Of a DNA stretch of 64,000 nucleotides, positions 7,530-16,282 are shown one piece after another. The stretch is taken from the NCBI GenBank assembly GCA_964455525.1, contig CAYVWR010000002.1:806001-870000 (forward strand), written 5' to 3'. The position numbers and the translations under genes were made by a program. The notes under the pieces were generated by a model. The model ran no database searches. It saw nothing but the letters and a program-made list of their open reading frames with translations, and was not told where the DNA came from. Every line of letters starts with the position of its first letter. Position 1 is the stretch's first letter. This DNA is from JAFDZV01 sp964455525 (GTDB taxonomy: Bacteria; Bacteroidota; Ignavibacteria; OLB7).

Positions 7530-9530
7530 ATGATCGATCAGGATAGCCCAACAGAGGAGCAGGTGCAGTCGGAGCGTGATCTGCCGGGGGGCGGCATGCC
7601 GCCCCCCGGCCCATTGCGTCTTGAGATGCTCGACAAGCTTCTGGAGGAAGTCCGCCATACCGATTCCAGACAATCGCTCGATCTCTGCACGGAGGGATTG
7701 CGGCTTGCCGAACATGCCGACCGTCCCGCAGATGTGGCGTTCCTTCTCTGCATGCGTGGCGAAGCGTACTTCAGGCTCTCGGATTATCATGCTGCGAAAG
7801 TTGATGCCCGGCAGGCATGTCGGATGTATCAGGAGATCGGTCGTCTCGACGGGCAGGCGCAGGTTCTGCTTACGCTGGCCGGCTCCTGTACGCAGCTCGG
7901 CGAATACGAGGAGGCGCGAGGGTATCTCCTGGAGGCTCTTGCAGTGGCCGAGAGCCTTGAAAGCCCTCTCTGGATGGGGATGACGCTGAACTATCTTGGC
8001 ATCCTCTACGATCAGCTTGGTGAGTACGACCGCGCCGCGACCTTCTATCTGGAGGGGCTTGCCCTACAGGAGGAGGAGGGGGATGGGCTGGGACAAGCCT
8101 CGTCGCTGGCAAATCTTGGATGGGTATCCTATGAGTCGGAGGATTATCAGGGGGCGCTCGATTATTACCGCCGCAGCCTTGCCATGTTCCGTGAACGTGG
8201 TGATCGGTATGGCCTCTGCGTGACGTTGAACAGCCTTGGTGATATCCACTTCAAGCTGGATGAATACCAGCTTTCTCTGTCGAATCACCTGGAAAGCCTT
8301 TGCCTGGCGCAGGATATCGGCGATCGGTATCAGGAGTCAGGCTCGCTCAACAGCATCGGCAAGCTTCATTTCCATGTTGGCGAGTTCGAGCTTGCGGTGG
8401 GCAGTTTCCGGCAAAGCCTTGAGGTAAAGGAGCAGATCGGCGATCGCCAGGGCATGGTGGATGTGCTGCTTAATGTAGGATTGCTCCATACGCGTAAGGG
8501 GGAGCTAGACAGGGCGATACAGCATCTGGACCGCGCGCTGGCGCTGGCCGATGAGATTCAGACACGCGCCTTTACCTATCGGATTCATGAGGCGCTCTCC
8601 GAGGTGTACGAGCGCAAGGGCGATCCGGTGCGGGCGTTGGAGCATTACAAGCAGTTCCATCGTCTGCGCGCTGAGGTGATGGGGGCCGAGGCGGAGAAAC
8701 GTGTACGGCTTCTGCAAACCCGCCTGGCGATCGAGAAGCTGGAAAAGGAGTCGGAGCTTGTGCGGCTGAATGCGGAGCGGATGGAACATGAGCTGCATCT
8801 TGCCCGGCGGGTACAGATCGGGCTTCACCCGGCGGGTGCGCCCCGGATTGGCTCGCTCGATATCGCCAGCGTTTCGCTCCCTGCATTCGAGGCCGGTGGC
8901 GATTATTACGATTTCTTTCGTCTTGGAGAACGCCGGCTTGGCCTGGCAATCGGCGATGTCTCAGGAAAAGGGCTTCCGGCGGCTATCTATATGACCCTTG
9001 TCAAGGGGGTCATGAAAGCCTATGCTGCGTCCGGCGCATCGCCACGAATGGTGCTGGAGCAAGCCAATGCGATGATTTATGAAAGCTTCAGCCGTGGCTG
9101 GTTTATCAGTATGATCTATGCCATTATCGATATGGATACCCGTACCCTGACCTATGCGCGGGGAGGGCACAATCCGCCGCTTCTTTTTTCAGAGCATACC
9201 CGATCTTCTTCGGCACGGGCTTCCGGTATGGCGCTTGGGCTTGCCAGTACCCCGTTGTTTGCCGATATCCTTACCGAAGTAACGCTCCCGCTTCATCCCG
9301 GGGATGCTCTTCTGTTGTATACCGATGGGTTCACCGAGGCGATGAATGGCGATAAGGAAGAGCTTGGTGATGAACGCTTCGAGATGATGGTACGCCGGAA
9401 CCTGCGGCATCCCTCGGCATCTGCCATGCTGGAGGGAATCCAGAGCGATCTGAAGGGCTTTATCGGCAGTGCAGCACAGCATGATGATATGACCATGATA
9501 ATGGTGAGGATCGGCGACAGCGATGGGTGA
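7530..9530 (+). CDS. TPR-repeat SpoIIE/PP2C-type serine phosphatase
   Basis: The 666-residue cytosolic protein starts with about eight tetratricopeptide repeats (roughly residues 45-390; repeated LNYLGILYDQLGEYDRA-type units). A coiled coil (about 390-425, LEKESELVRLNAERMEHEL) leads into a SpoIIE/PPM phosphatase domain. That domain shows the metal ligands GDYYDF (~456), GDVSGKGLPAA (~475), YTDGFTEA (~597) and HDDMT (~649). Such proteins dephosphorylate anti-sigma antagonists in partner-switching pathways; a STAS protein is at 46437. The TPR part would sense or bind a partner. The start at 7530 is the first ATG of the conserved-looking region; the frame opens upstream at 7425. Confidence 0.9.
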   Translation: MIDQDSPTEEQVQSERDLPGGGMPPPGPLRLEMLDKLLEEVRHTDSRQSLDLCTEGLRLAEHADRPADVAFLLCMRGEAYFRLSDYHAAKVDARQACRMYQEIGRLDGQAQVLLTLAGSCTQLGEYEEARGYLLEALAVAESLESPLWMGMTLNYLGILYDQLGEYDRAATFYLEGLALQEEEGDGLGQASSLANLGWVSYESEDYQGALDYYRRSLAMFRERGDRYGLCVTLNSLGDIHFKLDEYQLSLSNHLESLCLAQDIGDRYQESGSLNSIGKLHFHVGEFELAVGSFRQSLEVKEQIGDRQGMVDVLLNVGLLHTRKGELDRAIQHLDRALALADEIQTRAFTYRIHEALSEVYERKGDPVRALEHYKQFHRLRAEVMGAEAEKRVRLLQTRLAIEKLEKESELVRLNAERMEHELHLARRVQIGLHPAGAPRIGSLDIASVSLPAFEAGGDYYDFFRLGERRLGLAIGDVSGKGLPAAIYMTLVKGVMKAYAASGASPRMVLEQANAMIYESFSRGWFISMIYAIIDMDTRTLTYARGGHNPPLLFSEHTRSSSARASGMALGLASTPLFADILTEVTLPLHPGDALLLYTDGFTEAMNGDKEELGDERFEMMVRRNLRHPSASAMLEGIQSDLKGFIGSAAQHDDMTMIMVRIGDSDG

Positions 9531-9600
9531 GAATGCGAGTGATCGAAAATCCTCGTAAATTGCGTCCATCATTGTCCATGTATTTTTCGGAGCAACCATC

Positions 9601-10098
9601 ATGATGTTCTTTCTCCTTGCGCTCGCCATGACTGCTGCCACCCCGGTACCCGTGCCGGCACCGCATGCCGGTCCGTCCGTTCATTCCGTTGCCGATACGG
9701 AGGATTCCCCTATCAAGCGTGGAGCGCCGATCGGTGAATCCCCACGTGTCTCGCTCGATTCCGTGCTCAGGAATCCTGATGCGTTTGTTGGTACCTCGGT
9801 GATCGTCGAAGGAAATGTTGGGGCGGTATGCACACGCAAGGGATGCTGGATGGAGATATCGCAGAAGGAAGGGGATAAGGGCATCCGCGTTACCTTCAAG
9901 GATTACGGGTTTTTTGTGCCAACCGATTCCGAAGGGCTGCTTGTGCTTGCCGAGGGTGAGGTGCAGCTCAATCCCATGAGCAAGGATGATGTGGAGCATC
10001 TGGAGAGCGAAGGGGCCACCGTGCAGAACAAACAGCCCGATGGTAGCGCTCTGGAGCTTGCGTTTGTGGCGACCGGCGTAGAGCTGCGCAAGAAATAA
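9601..10098 (+). CDS. DUF4920 domain-containing exported protein
   Basis: A 165-residue protein with a hydrophobic N-terminus (MMFFLLALAMTAA) that looks like a signal peptide, a Pro/Ala-rich linker, and a DUF4920 region. The region has VSLDSVLRNPDAFVGTSVIVEGNV...CTRKGCWMEI, an OB-like beta fold with a Cys-x4-Cys pair, then VTFKDYGFFVP. The Cys pair suggests metal binding or redox chemistry, but no function is established. GGAG lies 8 bases before the ATG at 9601, with a second ATG at 9604. It stands alone between two signalling genes. Confidence 0.75.
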   Translation: MMFFLLALAMTAATPVPVPAPHAGPSVHSVADTEDSPIKRGAPIGESPRVSLDSVLRNPDAFVGTSVIVEGNVGAVCTRKGCWMEISQKEGDKGIRVTFKDYGFFVPTDSEGLLVLAEGEVQLNPMSKDDVEHLESEGATVQNKQPDGSALELAFVATGVELRKK

Positions 10099-10449
10099 TC
10101 TCGCGCCGCAGCGGTCCTCACCGGCAGCGGTGCGGACTGTGCGGTGATGTTTGTGGCGAACGGCGCCGCCGTCATATCATCTGCGATGGCGCCGTTCTCT
10201 TGTTGTGTTCCATTGGCTCGATGACATTTCCAGCCGGTTCCTTCTTTCATATGCCTGCGACGTTGCAATGCTTGCTGGCATCTGGCCCGGCGGAACCATC
10301 CTCCCCCGGTCGTGATTGGGAGCGCCCTGTGCGCTCCATCGGCCTGTGGCCTGCAACGACTTGCCCGTAGGGTGCAAGCCGGTTCAAGCCATCCCCGGAT
10401 CGTATCAACTACGCGACCCCACGCTGATTCTTTTTTCCATCCGTTTTTC
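10099..10449. other. Intergenic stretch upstream of the propeller kinase
   Basis: No gene, RNA or clear promoter was recognised. The downstream kinase frame is open from 10312, but the residues encoded before 10450 do not look like protein. Confidence 0.4.
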
Positions 10450-13400
10450 ATGCATGCACAGGAGCAGACGTTGCCGCCCAGTTCTGCCGGCAATGGCGAT
10501 CGTAGGAGAGCCGTACTCCGCCGGACGGCTTGTTCGGGTGCCTGTGGTTTCGGGGGATCGCTCCGTTCCAAAGGTTCCTGGCAACCATTGGGTGCCACGA
10601 TTCGCCTGCTTCTGGTGGCGTGCGCCCTGCTCCTGACCAGGAGCGCCAGCGCGCAGGAATACAACTTCAGGAATATCTCGGTAGCCGAGGGATTGGCGCA
10701 GTCGCAGGTGTATGCCATGTGCCAGGATCGTCGTGGCGCCATCTGGTTTGGCACACGTGGGGGCGGCCTCAGTTGTTACGATGGGGTCTCTTTCACAGCC
10801 TATACCGAGGAGCATGGGCTTGCCAACAACTATGTCCGGGCCATCGTCGAGGATCGTGCCGGAAATCTCTGGATAGGAACAGACCTCGGCCTCTGCCGCT
10901 ATGATGGTCGCAGTATCACAAGCGTTGCCGGGTCCGAAGGCTTGCGGCATCTGCCGGTAAACGCGATCGCCGAGGATTCCAGCGGCACCCTGTGGTTTGG
11001 TTCCGATCAGGGGGGCCTTGTCTCATATCGCAACGGACGCTTTACATCTGTGCCGGAGGGGGATGGCCTGAGAAGCATTGCCGTGCGAACGTTGTTTGTT
11101 GACCGGCAGGGCAGACTCTGGATTGGCACCGACCGTGGTGTGGCCGTTCGCGATGGCGCAGGTTTCATCTTCCATTCAATTGCCCAGGGGCTGCCGAATG
11201 CGCCGGTGACGGGGATAACGGAAGATCGTGAAGGCATCTATTGGATTGTAACCTATGGCGGTGGAGTCTTCCGCTACGATGGCAGTTCCTTCAGCCGGGT
11301 TGCCACAAGCACCGGCTCCGGCAGCAGCACCGCCCATTGCATTCTGGCCGATCATAAGGGAGGGGTCTGGATTGGAACCGCCGGTGGCGGCGTCTACCGT
11401 TATACCGACGATGTGCTCAGGATCTTTACGGAAACCGAAGGTCTCTGCAATAATGTTGTGGTCTCGATGATGGAGGATGCCGAGGGAAATCTCTGGTTCG
11501 GTAGCTCCGGTGGTGGCGTCTCCCGTTACGATGGGGAACGCTTCCTTCACTTCACCGAACGTCGGGGAACGCTTGGCAACTGGATCTATGCTATTTACGA
11601 GGACCGCCAGGGAAGGATCTGGTTCGGCAATTCCTCTGGCGGGGTCACCCGCTACGATGGGATGGCCTACGCCCGCTTTACCAGGAACCAGGGGTTTACT
11701 TCAGGCAAGGTGAAGTGCATCATGCAGGATTCCCGGGGGGTGCTCTGGTTTGGCACGGTGGGCAACGGTCTTTTTACATACGATGGGAGCACGTTCCATA
11801 AGTTCATCTGGGGCGAGGGGGTACGCGCCAGCTTCATCAATGCGGTGACGGAGGATCGCGATGGCAATCTCTGGGTCGCAAGCTCCGATGCCGGCGTCAT
11901 CTGCATCCGAAGCGTGCACGGGGATTCTGCCGGACGTTTTCTGCGCTTCGACCGGCGTAATGGCCTTGGCACCAGCCGTGCCTACCATCTGCTCGCTTCC
12001 GATGATGGAACGATCTGGGTTGCAACCGATGGTGCAGGCATTGCCAGGATAACGCCGGTAGGGAGCGGCTTTCAGGTGAGCGCATCCTATACGGCCGAGC
12101 AGGGGCTTTCCAGCAATACCATCCGCTCGGTCGCTCGCGGCCGGGATGGCATGCTGCTCTTCGGCACCGGTGGTGGTGGCATCATTCTCTTCGATGGCAC
12201 GGCATTTCGGAACATCGGAAAACGTGAGGGACTCCGCTCGAACAATATCTATTCGATTGTCGTCGATAGCCACAATCAGATCTGGCTCGGGACCGAAAAG
12301 GGAATCGCCCGGATCATGGTCGATTCGGCATGGCGGGCGCGCGAGCTGAAGCATTATGGGAAGGGGGAGGGGATTCGGGGGATCGAGATCTCTCAGAATG
12401 CCTGCTGTATCGATCATCATGGAAATATCTGGTTCGGCACGATTCAGGGGGCTGTACGGTATAATCCGTACGAGGATCTGCCGAACCGCATCCCGCCACG
12501 AACGCACATCACCGGCATCCGTCTGTTCTCCGATCCGATCGAATCGACGCCATATCGTGATACGGCCGCACGCTGGTATCCGGTGCCTGCGTCGCTGGCG
12601 CTTCCGTACGATCGCAATCATATCAGCTTCGATTTTGTGGGCATAAGCCACCGCAACCCGGATGCTGTTCGCTATCGCTGGAAACTTGATGGCTTCGATG
12701 GGGAATGGTCGCCACCGAGCGATCGGGGCGCCGCTGTGTATTCCAATCTCCCCCCCGGCAGCTATAGCTTCCATGTCCGCTCCTTCAATGAGGATGGGGT
12801 TGCCGATTCCAGCCTTGCAGGATTTCATTTCACCATTGATCCCCCCTTCTGGCAGACCTGGTGGTTTCGCACGGCCATTGTGGGCATCGGTGCCGCTGTT
12901 GTGGGGACTGCGTTTCACAGGCGGGTGGCGGCGATCAGGCGGCAGAGCTATCGCGAACGCCGTGAGCTGGAGATGCGGAAGAATATCGTGGAGCTGGAGC
13001 AGAAATCCCTGCGGCTTGCCATGAACCCGCATTTCATTTTTAATGCGCTCAATTCTATCCAGTTGTTTATCTCCGATCGTGATACGCAGACCGCACGGCG
13101 ATATCTCTCGAAATTCGCCAAGCTTATGCGGCTCATCCTTGAGAACTCCCGTACCGATCATGTCTCGATTGATGATGAAACGGCAATGCTTGGTGCCTAT
13201 CTGGAACTGGAGCGGCTGAACCTGAACGCGAAGTTCCGTTACGATGTGGATGTCGATTCCGGCATCGACCGGGAGCAGGTGTTGATACCGCCGATGCTTG
13301 TGCAGCCCCTTGTGGAAAATGCGGTGGTGCATGGCCTTCGCTGCAAGGATGGCGATGGGATGATCCGGGTCGAGATCGTGTTGCAGGGAACGCTTGTCTG

Positions 13401-13629
13401 CTGCGCCGTAATAGACGATGGCATCGGACGCGACAAGGCGCTCTCGCTGCGTACGATGGCGCAGGAAAAGCAGGCCTCTGCCGCGCTGGAGGTTATCCGG
13501 GAACGGCTCGCCATCATGAAGCGCCAGAGCGGTGCCGATGCGCGGCTGGTGATACTCGACCTGAAGGATGCGCAGGGGAATCCGGCCGGGACGCGGGCCG
13601 AGGTGTATGTTCCCTATGCCATCGGATGA
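10450..13629 (+). CDS. Propeller-type hybrid sensor histidine kinase (Reg_prop, Y_Y_Y, LytS-like kinase)
   Basis: About 1060 residues. A hydrophobic segment ends in SASA|Q (cut before Gln69), followed by 14 propeller repeats of the form IWFGT.GGG...YDG, enough for two seven-bladed sensors. A Y_Y_Y domain (about 720-795) and one membrane helix (about 800-820) follow. The His_kinase module has NPHFIFNALNSIQ (phosphorylated His861), PPMLVQPLVENAVVHG and DDGIGR (~989). The periplasmic part probably senses an extracellular ligand; the kinase would phosphorylate the LytTR regulator encoded 103 bases downstream. The start at 10450 is tentative: the signal segment lies unusually far in, so a later start is possible. 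No response-regulator domain is fused. Confidence 0.9.
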   Translation: MHAQEQTLPPSSAGNGDRRRAVLRRTACSGACGFGGSLRSKGSWQPLGATIRLLLVACALLLTRSASAQEYNFRNISVAEGLAQSQVYAMCQDRRGAIWFGTRGGGLSCYDGVSFTAYTEEHGLANNYVRAIVEDRAGNLWIGTDLGLCRYDGRSITSVAGSEGLRHLPVNAIAEDSSGTLWFGSDQGGLVSYRNGRFTSVPEGDGLRSIAVRTLFVDRQGRLWIGTDRGVAVRDGAGFIFHSIAQGLPNAPVTGITEDREGIYWIVTYGGGVFRYDGSSFSRVATSTGSGSSTAHCILADHKGGVWIGTAGGGVYRYTDDVLRIFTETEGLCNNVVVSMMEDAEGNLWFGSSGGGVSRYDGERFLHFTERRGTLGNWIYAIYEDRQGRIWFGNSSGGVTRYDGMAYARFTRNQGFTSGKVKCIMQDSRGVLWFGTVGNGLFTYDGSTFHKFIWGEGVRASFINAVTEDRDGNLWVASSDAGVICIRSVHGDSAGRFLRFDRRNGLGTSRAYHLLASDDGTIWVATDGAGIARITPVGSGFQVSASYTAEQGLSSNTIRSVARGRDGMLLFGTGGGGIILFDGTAFRNIGKREGLRSNNIYSIVVDSHNQIWLGTEKGIARIMVDSAWRARELKHYGKGEGIRGIEISQNACCIDHHGNIWFGTIQGAVRYNPYEDLPNRIPPRTHITGIRLFSDPIESTPYRDTAARWYPVPASLALPYDRNHISFDFVGISHRNPDAVRYRWKLDGFDGEWSPPSDRGAAVYSNLPPGSYSFHVRSFNEDGVADSSLAGFHFTIDPPFWQTWWFRTAIVGIGAAVVGTAFHRRVAAIRRQSYRERRELEMRKNIVELEQKSLRLAMNPHFIFNALNSIQLFISDRDTQTARRYLSKFAKLMRLILENSRTDHVSIDDETAMLGAYLELERLNLNAKFRYDVDVDSGIDREQVLIPPMLVQPLVENAVVHGLRCKDGDGMIRVEIVLQGTLVCCAVIDDGIGRDKALSLRTMAQEKQASAALEVIRERLAIMKRQSGADARLVILDLKDAQGNPAGTRAEVYVPYAIG

Positions 13630-13732
13630 GCTTCTGCCGTGCGGTCTTTGGCCTGTTTCTCCTGAGAATTTCCATGCCCATCGCAGCCCGCCACAGCGCG
13701 TCCGGTCGGCTGCATTCGTAGTATCTTCTGTT

Positions 13733-14482
13733 ATGCTCCATGCCGTAATCATCGACGACTCCGAATCCGCCCGGCGTTCTCTTGCCGAGGACATTCTTTT
13801 CTGCTCCGGCGATCTCGTGCTGATCGGCGAGGCCTCCAGCGTCAGAAACGGTGTACCGCTGATTGAACGGTTGCATCCAGATATCGTCTTCCTCGATATA
13901 GAACTGGAGGATGGGAGTGGGTTCGATCTGCTGGAACAGCTTGCCTGCCGGGACTTCCGGCTGATCTTCACGACGGCCTCGGATGCCCATGGTATCAGGG
14001 CGATAAAATTCGGTGCGCTTGATTATCTCCTGAAGCCGATTGATCGCGATGATCTTCTGGCGGCCGTCGAAAAGGCAACGGCCCGGCCGCTGCCACGTGG
14101 GGAGGACGAGGGGATCGGAGTGATGCTGGAGAGCCTGCGCGGCCTTCAGGGCAGGCCACGGCGCATTGCCCTCAATACCATTGATCGGGTCCATGTGGTG
14201 AACGTCGCCGATATCATCCGTTGCGAGTCGGAGCGGAACTATACCCGGTTTCATCTGATGGGCAAGCGGCATATTCTGGTAACCAGGACGCTCAAGGACT
14301 TTGACGAGATGCTGGTGGAAAGCGGGTTTTTCCGCACACATCACTCCCATCTTGTCAACAGCGATTGCATCAAGGAGTATGTAAAGGCCGATGGCGGATA
14401 CATCGTGATGTGCGATGGAAGCCAGGTGCCGGTAGCCGTCCGCAAGCGGGAGGCATTGCTGAAGATGCTGGAAGATGGCTAG
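13733..14482 (+). CDS. LytTR-family response regulator
   Basis: A 249-residue regulator: receiver domain (1-120) with acidic pair Asp8/Asp9, phosphoacceptor Asp55 in VFLDIELEDGSG, Thr80/81 and Lys101 (LLKPID). A LytTR DNA-binding domain follows (about 142-245; RVHVVNVADIIRCESERNYTRFHL, HHSHLVNSDCIKEY). It is the evident partner of the adjacent LytS-like kinase and would bind direct-repeat promoter sites as a dimer. The start at 13733 gives a standard receiver N-terminus (MLHAVIIDDSE). No target promoter was identified. Confidence 0.93.
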   Translation: MLHAVIIDDSESARRSLAEDILFCSGDLVLIGEASSVRNGVPLIERLHPDIVFLDIELEDGSGFDLLEQLACRDFRLIFTTASDAHGIRAIKFGALDYLLKPIDRDDLLAAVEKATARPLPRGEDEGIGVMLESLRGLQGRPRRIALNTIDRVHVVNVADIIRCESERNYTRFHLMGKRHILVTRTLKDFDEMLVESGFFRTHHSHLVNSDCIKEYVKADGGYIVMCDGSQVPVAVRKREALLKMLEDG

Positions 14483-14682
14483 GAGTGTCCTAAGGGTCCG
14501 TATAGCTCCACACAACGCATGCTCGACCAATCATGACATCTGCTCAAGCCGCACGGACGCCGGATAGGCGGCCTGCATACGATCGTCCTGTTTCCAATAG
14601 GTTGGGGTGGTGATGGTGCAGCGTGGATATCGTCCTGCTGTCTCCATCGATCCGATAACAACCTATACCGGAACCGATCACG

Positions 14683-16047
14683 ATGGCACGCCGAGCATTT
14701 CCTCATCGCTTCCTCTTCACTGTTGCGGGCGCTCTTGGTTGCGCTCTTGTCTGCATGTATTTCAGCCTGTGCGCATTTCTTCCCGATCGCTGGTTTGTGT
14801 ATCAGTCGGAACTTCTGTCTGCCGATTCATCTGATGCCGTTATTGCAATCGACAGCACGGATGATGCTCTGCCGCCCGCTTTTGCAGAGCTGTTCAGCCA
14901 GACCTATTCGTTTGATACACTTTCCGCCCCTGCCGAGGCGCTGATTATCGACACGTCCTATCGTGCCATTGCACGAGGATATGCGATGGGGGGGCGCAAG
15001 GTCTCCATTGCCGTCTGTGGCGTCGATTCCCGGTTGAACGAACGTGTGGAGCATGCCGACGCAAATCATGTCATCACGGTCTGGCTCGATAGTGGTGTCG
15101 TTGATATCGCATCCATTCCCCGCGATACACCGTGCGATGCCGGGTACGCGAGCGGTTCCCGGAACAACAACCTTGCGAACCTGCGCGCACGCAAGGGAAG
15201 AGATGCCTATTTGAAGGAGGTTGCCTCGATCGCCGGACTTGATACCGTCGAGTATTATGTCGATCTGGGGTTCTCGCAGGCTCGGGGGGTGCTGGAACTG
15301 CTCGGCTTCCGTGAACAGTCCGGGGCCGCTCTGCGCGTGCTTCGCTCACGCCAGATCTTTGCCTCTGGCGATTTTCAGCGTTCGTTTAATCAGGGACAGT
15401 TTATCCGGCAGATGCTTCTGAAGCAGTTTCATCGGTTGGAAGGATTCTCCGGCGCGATGCTTCTGCGTGCAGGGCTTTATCTGGTCACGACCAACCTTAC
15501 TGCCGATGCCGTGGAGCGTATTGCCGGGGAGATGCGCACGCAGGGGTTTCCGCGTGATAAGCAATCGGTGGTGGTCTCCTTGTGCCCCGCCTATTATGCC
15601 CGTATGTCGGTCTTCGATTTCAGCGATTCGCTGGCAATGGGGAGCCTGCTCGCCAGGATCAACCAGAAGGCGCAGAAGCTTGGCATCGGCAACACGTCCG
15701 ATACCGTTATGCTGCACTTCCGTGCCCGTCTGCATGGGCTTGTCAAGCAGGCGGCAGCCGATACTGCCAGGGTGCCGCTTCGTGCGGTCGCAAACCTGCG
15801 CCGTGCCTTCGAGCAGCGGGTCTGGTGGCAGATCGCAGATCGCCAGGAGCGTGAACAGATCCGCGCCAGCCTTGGAGCCGTTCTCGCGCATGCTTATGAA
15901 AAGACCGGACGCCACGAAGAGGCCGCTCGGGTCCGGGCCGTGGTCCGGTTCGAGCAGGAGATGTATGTATCGGACAAAGCGGAGCTGCTACCGGCGGCTC
16001 TGGTAACCGATTCGCTGCATACGGGTGCTGGGGACGGGGGATGGTAG
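14683..16047 (+). CDS. LytR-CpsA-Psr (LCP) domain protein, divergent
   Basis: A 454-residue protein with one N-terminal membrane anchor (about 12-32) and an extracytoplasmic LCP-like core (about 105-225). The core shows GVDSR, ADANHVITVWLDSGVVDIASIPRDT and LKEVASIAGLDTVEYYVDLGFSQARGVLELLGF. In LCP enzymes the Asp/Arg residues of GxDxR and sIPRDT bind metal and polyprenyl pyrophosphate during glycan transfer to the wall. The distal half (about 225-454) is not recognised and ends in helical, possibly TPR-like sequence (LAHAYEKTGRHEEAARVRAV). LCP proteins are best known from Gram-positives, so the acceptor here is unknown. It is monocistronic. Confidence 0.72.
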   Translation: MARRAFPHRFLFTVAGALGCALVCMYFSLCAFLPDRWFVYQSELLSADSSDAVIAIDSTDDALPPAFAELFSQTYSFDTLSAPAEALIIDTSYRAIARGYAMGGRKVSIAVCGVDSRLNERVEHADANHVITVWLDSGVVDIASIPRDTPCDAGYASGSRNNNLANLRARKGRDAYLKEVASIAGLDTVEYYVDLGFSQARGVLELLGFREQSGAALRVLRSRQIFASGDFQRSFNQGQFIRQMLLKQFHRLEGFSGAMLLRAGLYLVTTNLTADAVERIAGEMRTQGFPRDKQSVVVSLCPAYYARMSVFDFSDSLAMGSLLARINQKAQKLGIGNTSDTVMLHFRARLHGLVKQAAADTARVPLRAVANLRRAFEQRVWWQIADRQEREQIRASLGAVLAHAYEKTGRHEEAARVRAVVRFEQEMYVSDKAELLPAALVTDSLHTGAGDGGW

Positions 16048-16282
16048 TGAGCGGCAGTGCCTCCGCTTCCCCCGGAGGAACCGCGATCCGTTCGGTCCCC
16101 CGGGGTGAGCCGCAAGCCCGATCGGGGTGTCGGGGTGGTGGATGCGTGCGGTATGGCCGGGCCTGTCGTGCCGCACCAGTTGTCTCGATGGCACGGCGAT
16201 GGTGCGGCTCCGGTGATGGATCTTCCCCTGGAACCCGATGGCAGGTACCCCTGCTTCCGTTTCCGGCGATTATATTTGCCGC

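Noticed and set aside
10316..10400. A GGTTCAAG segment suggestive of a tRNA T-loop
   Set aside because: Flanking bases do not form a T-stem, and no acceptor or anticodon stems can be drawn.
11701..13971. A 756-codon open frame on the minus strand
   Set aside because: It lies antisense to the propeller kinase and LytTR genes, whose domains are unmistakable. The encoded protein is His/Arg/Pro-rich without domains, an artefact of GC-rich codon use.
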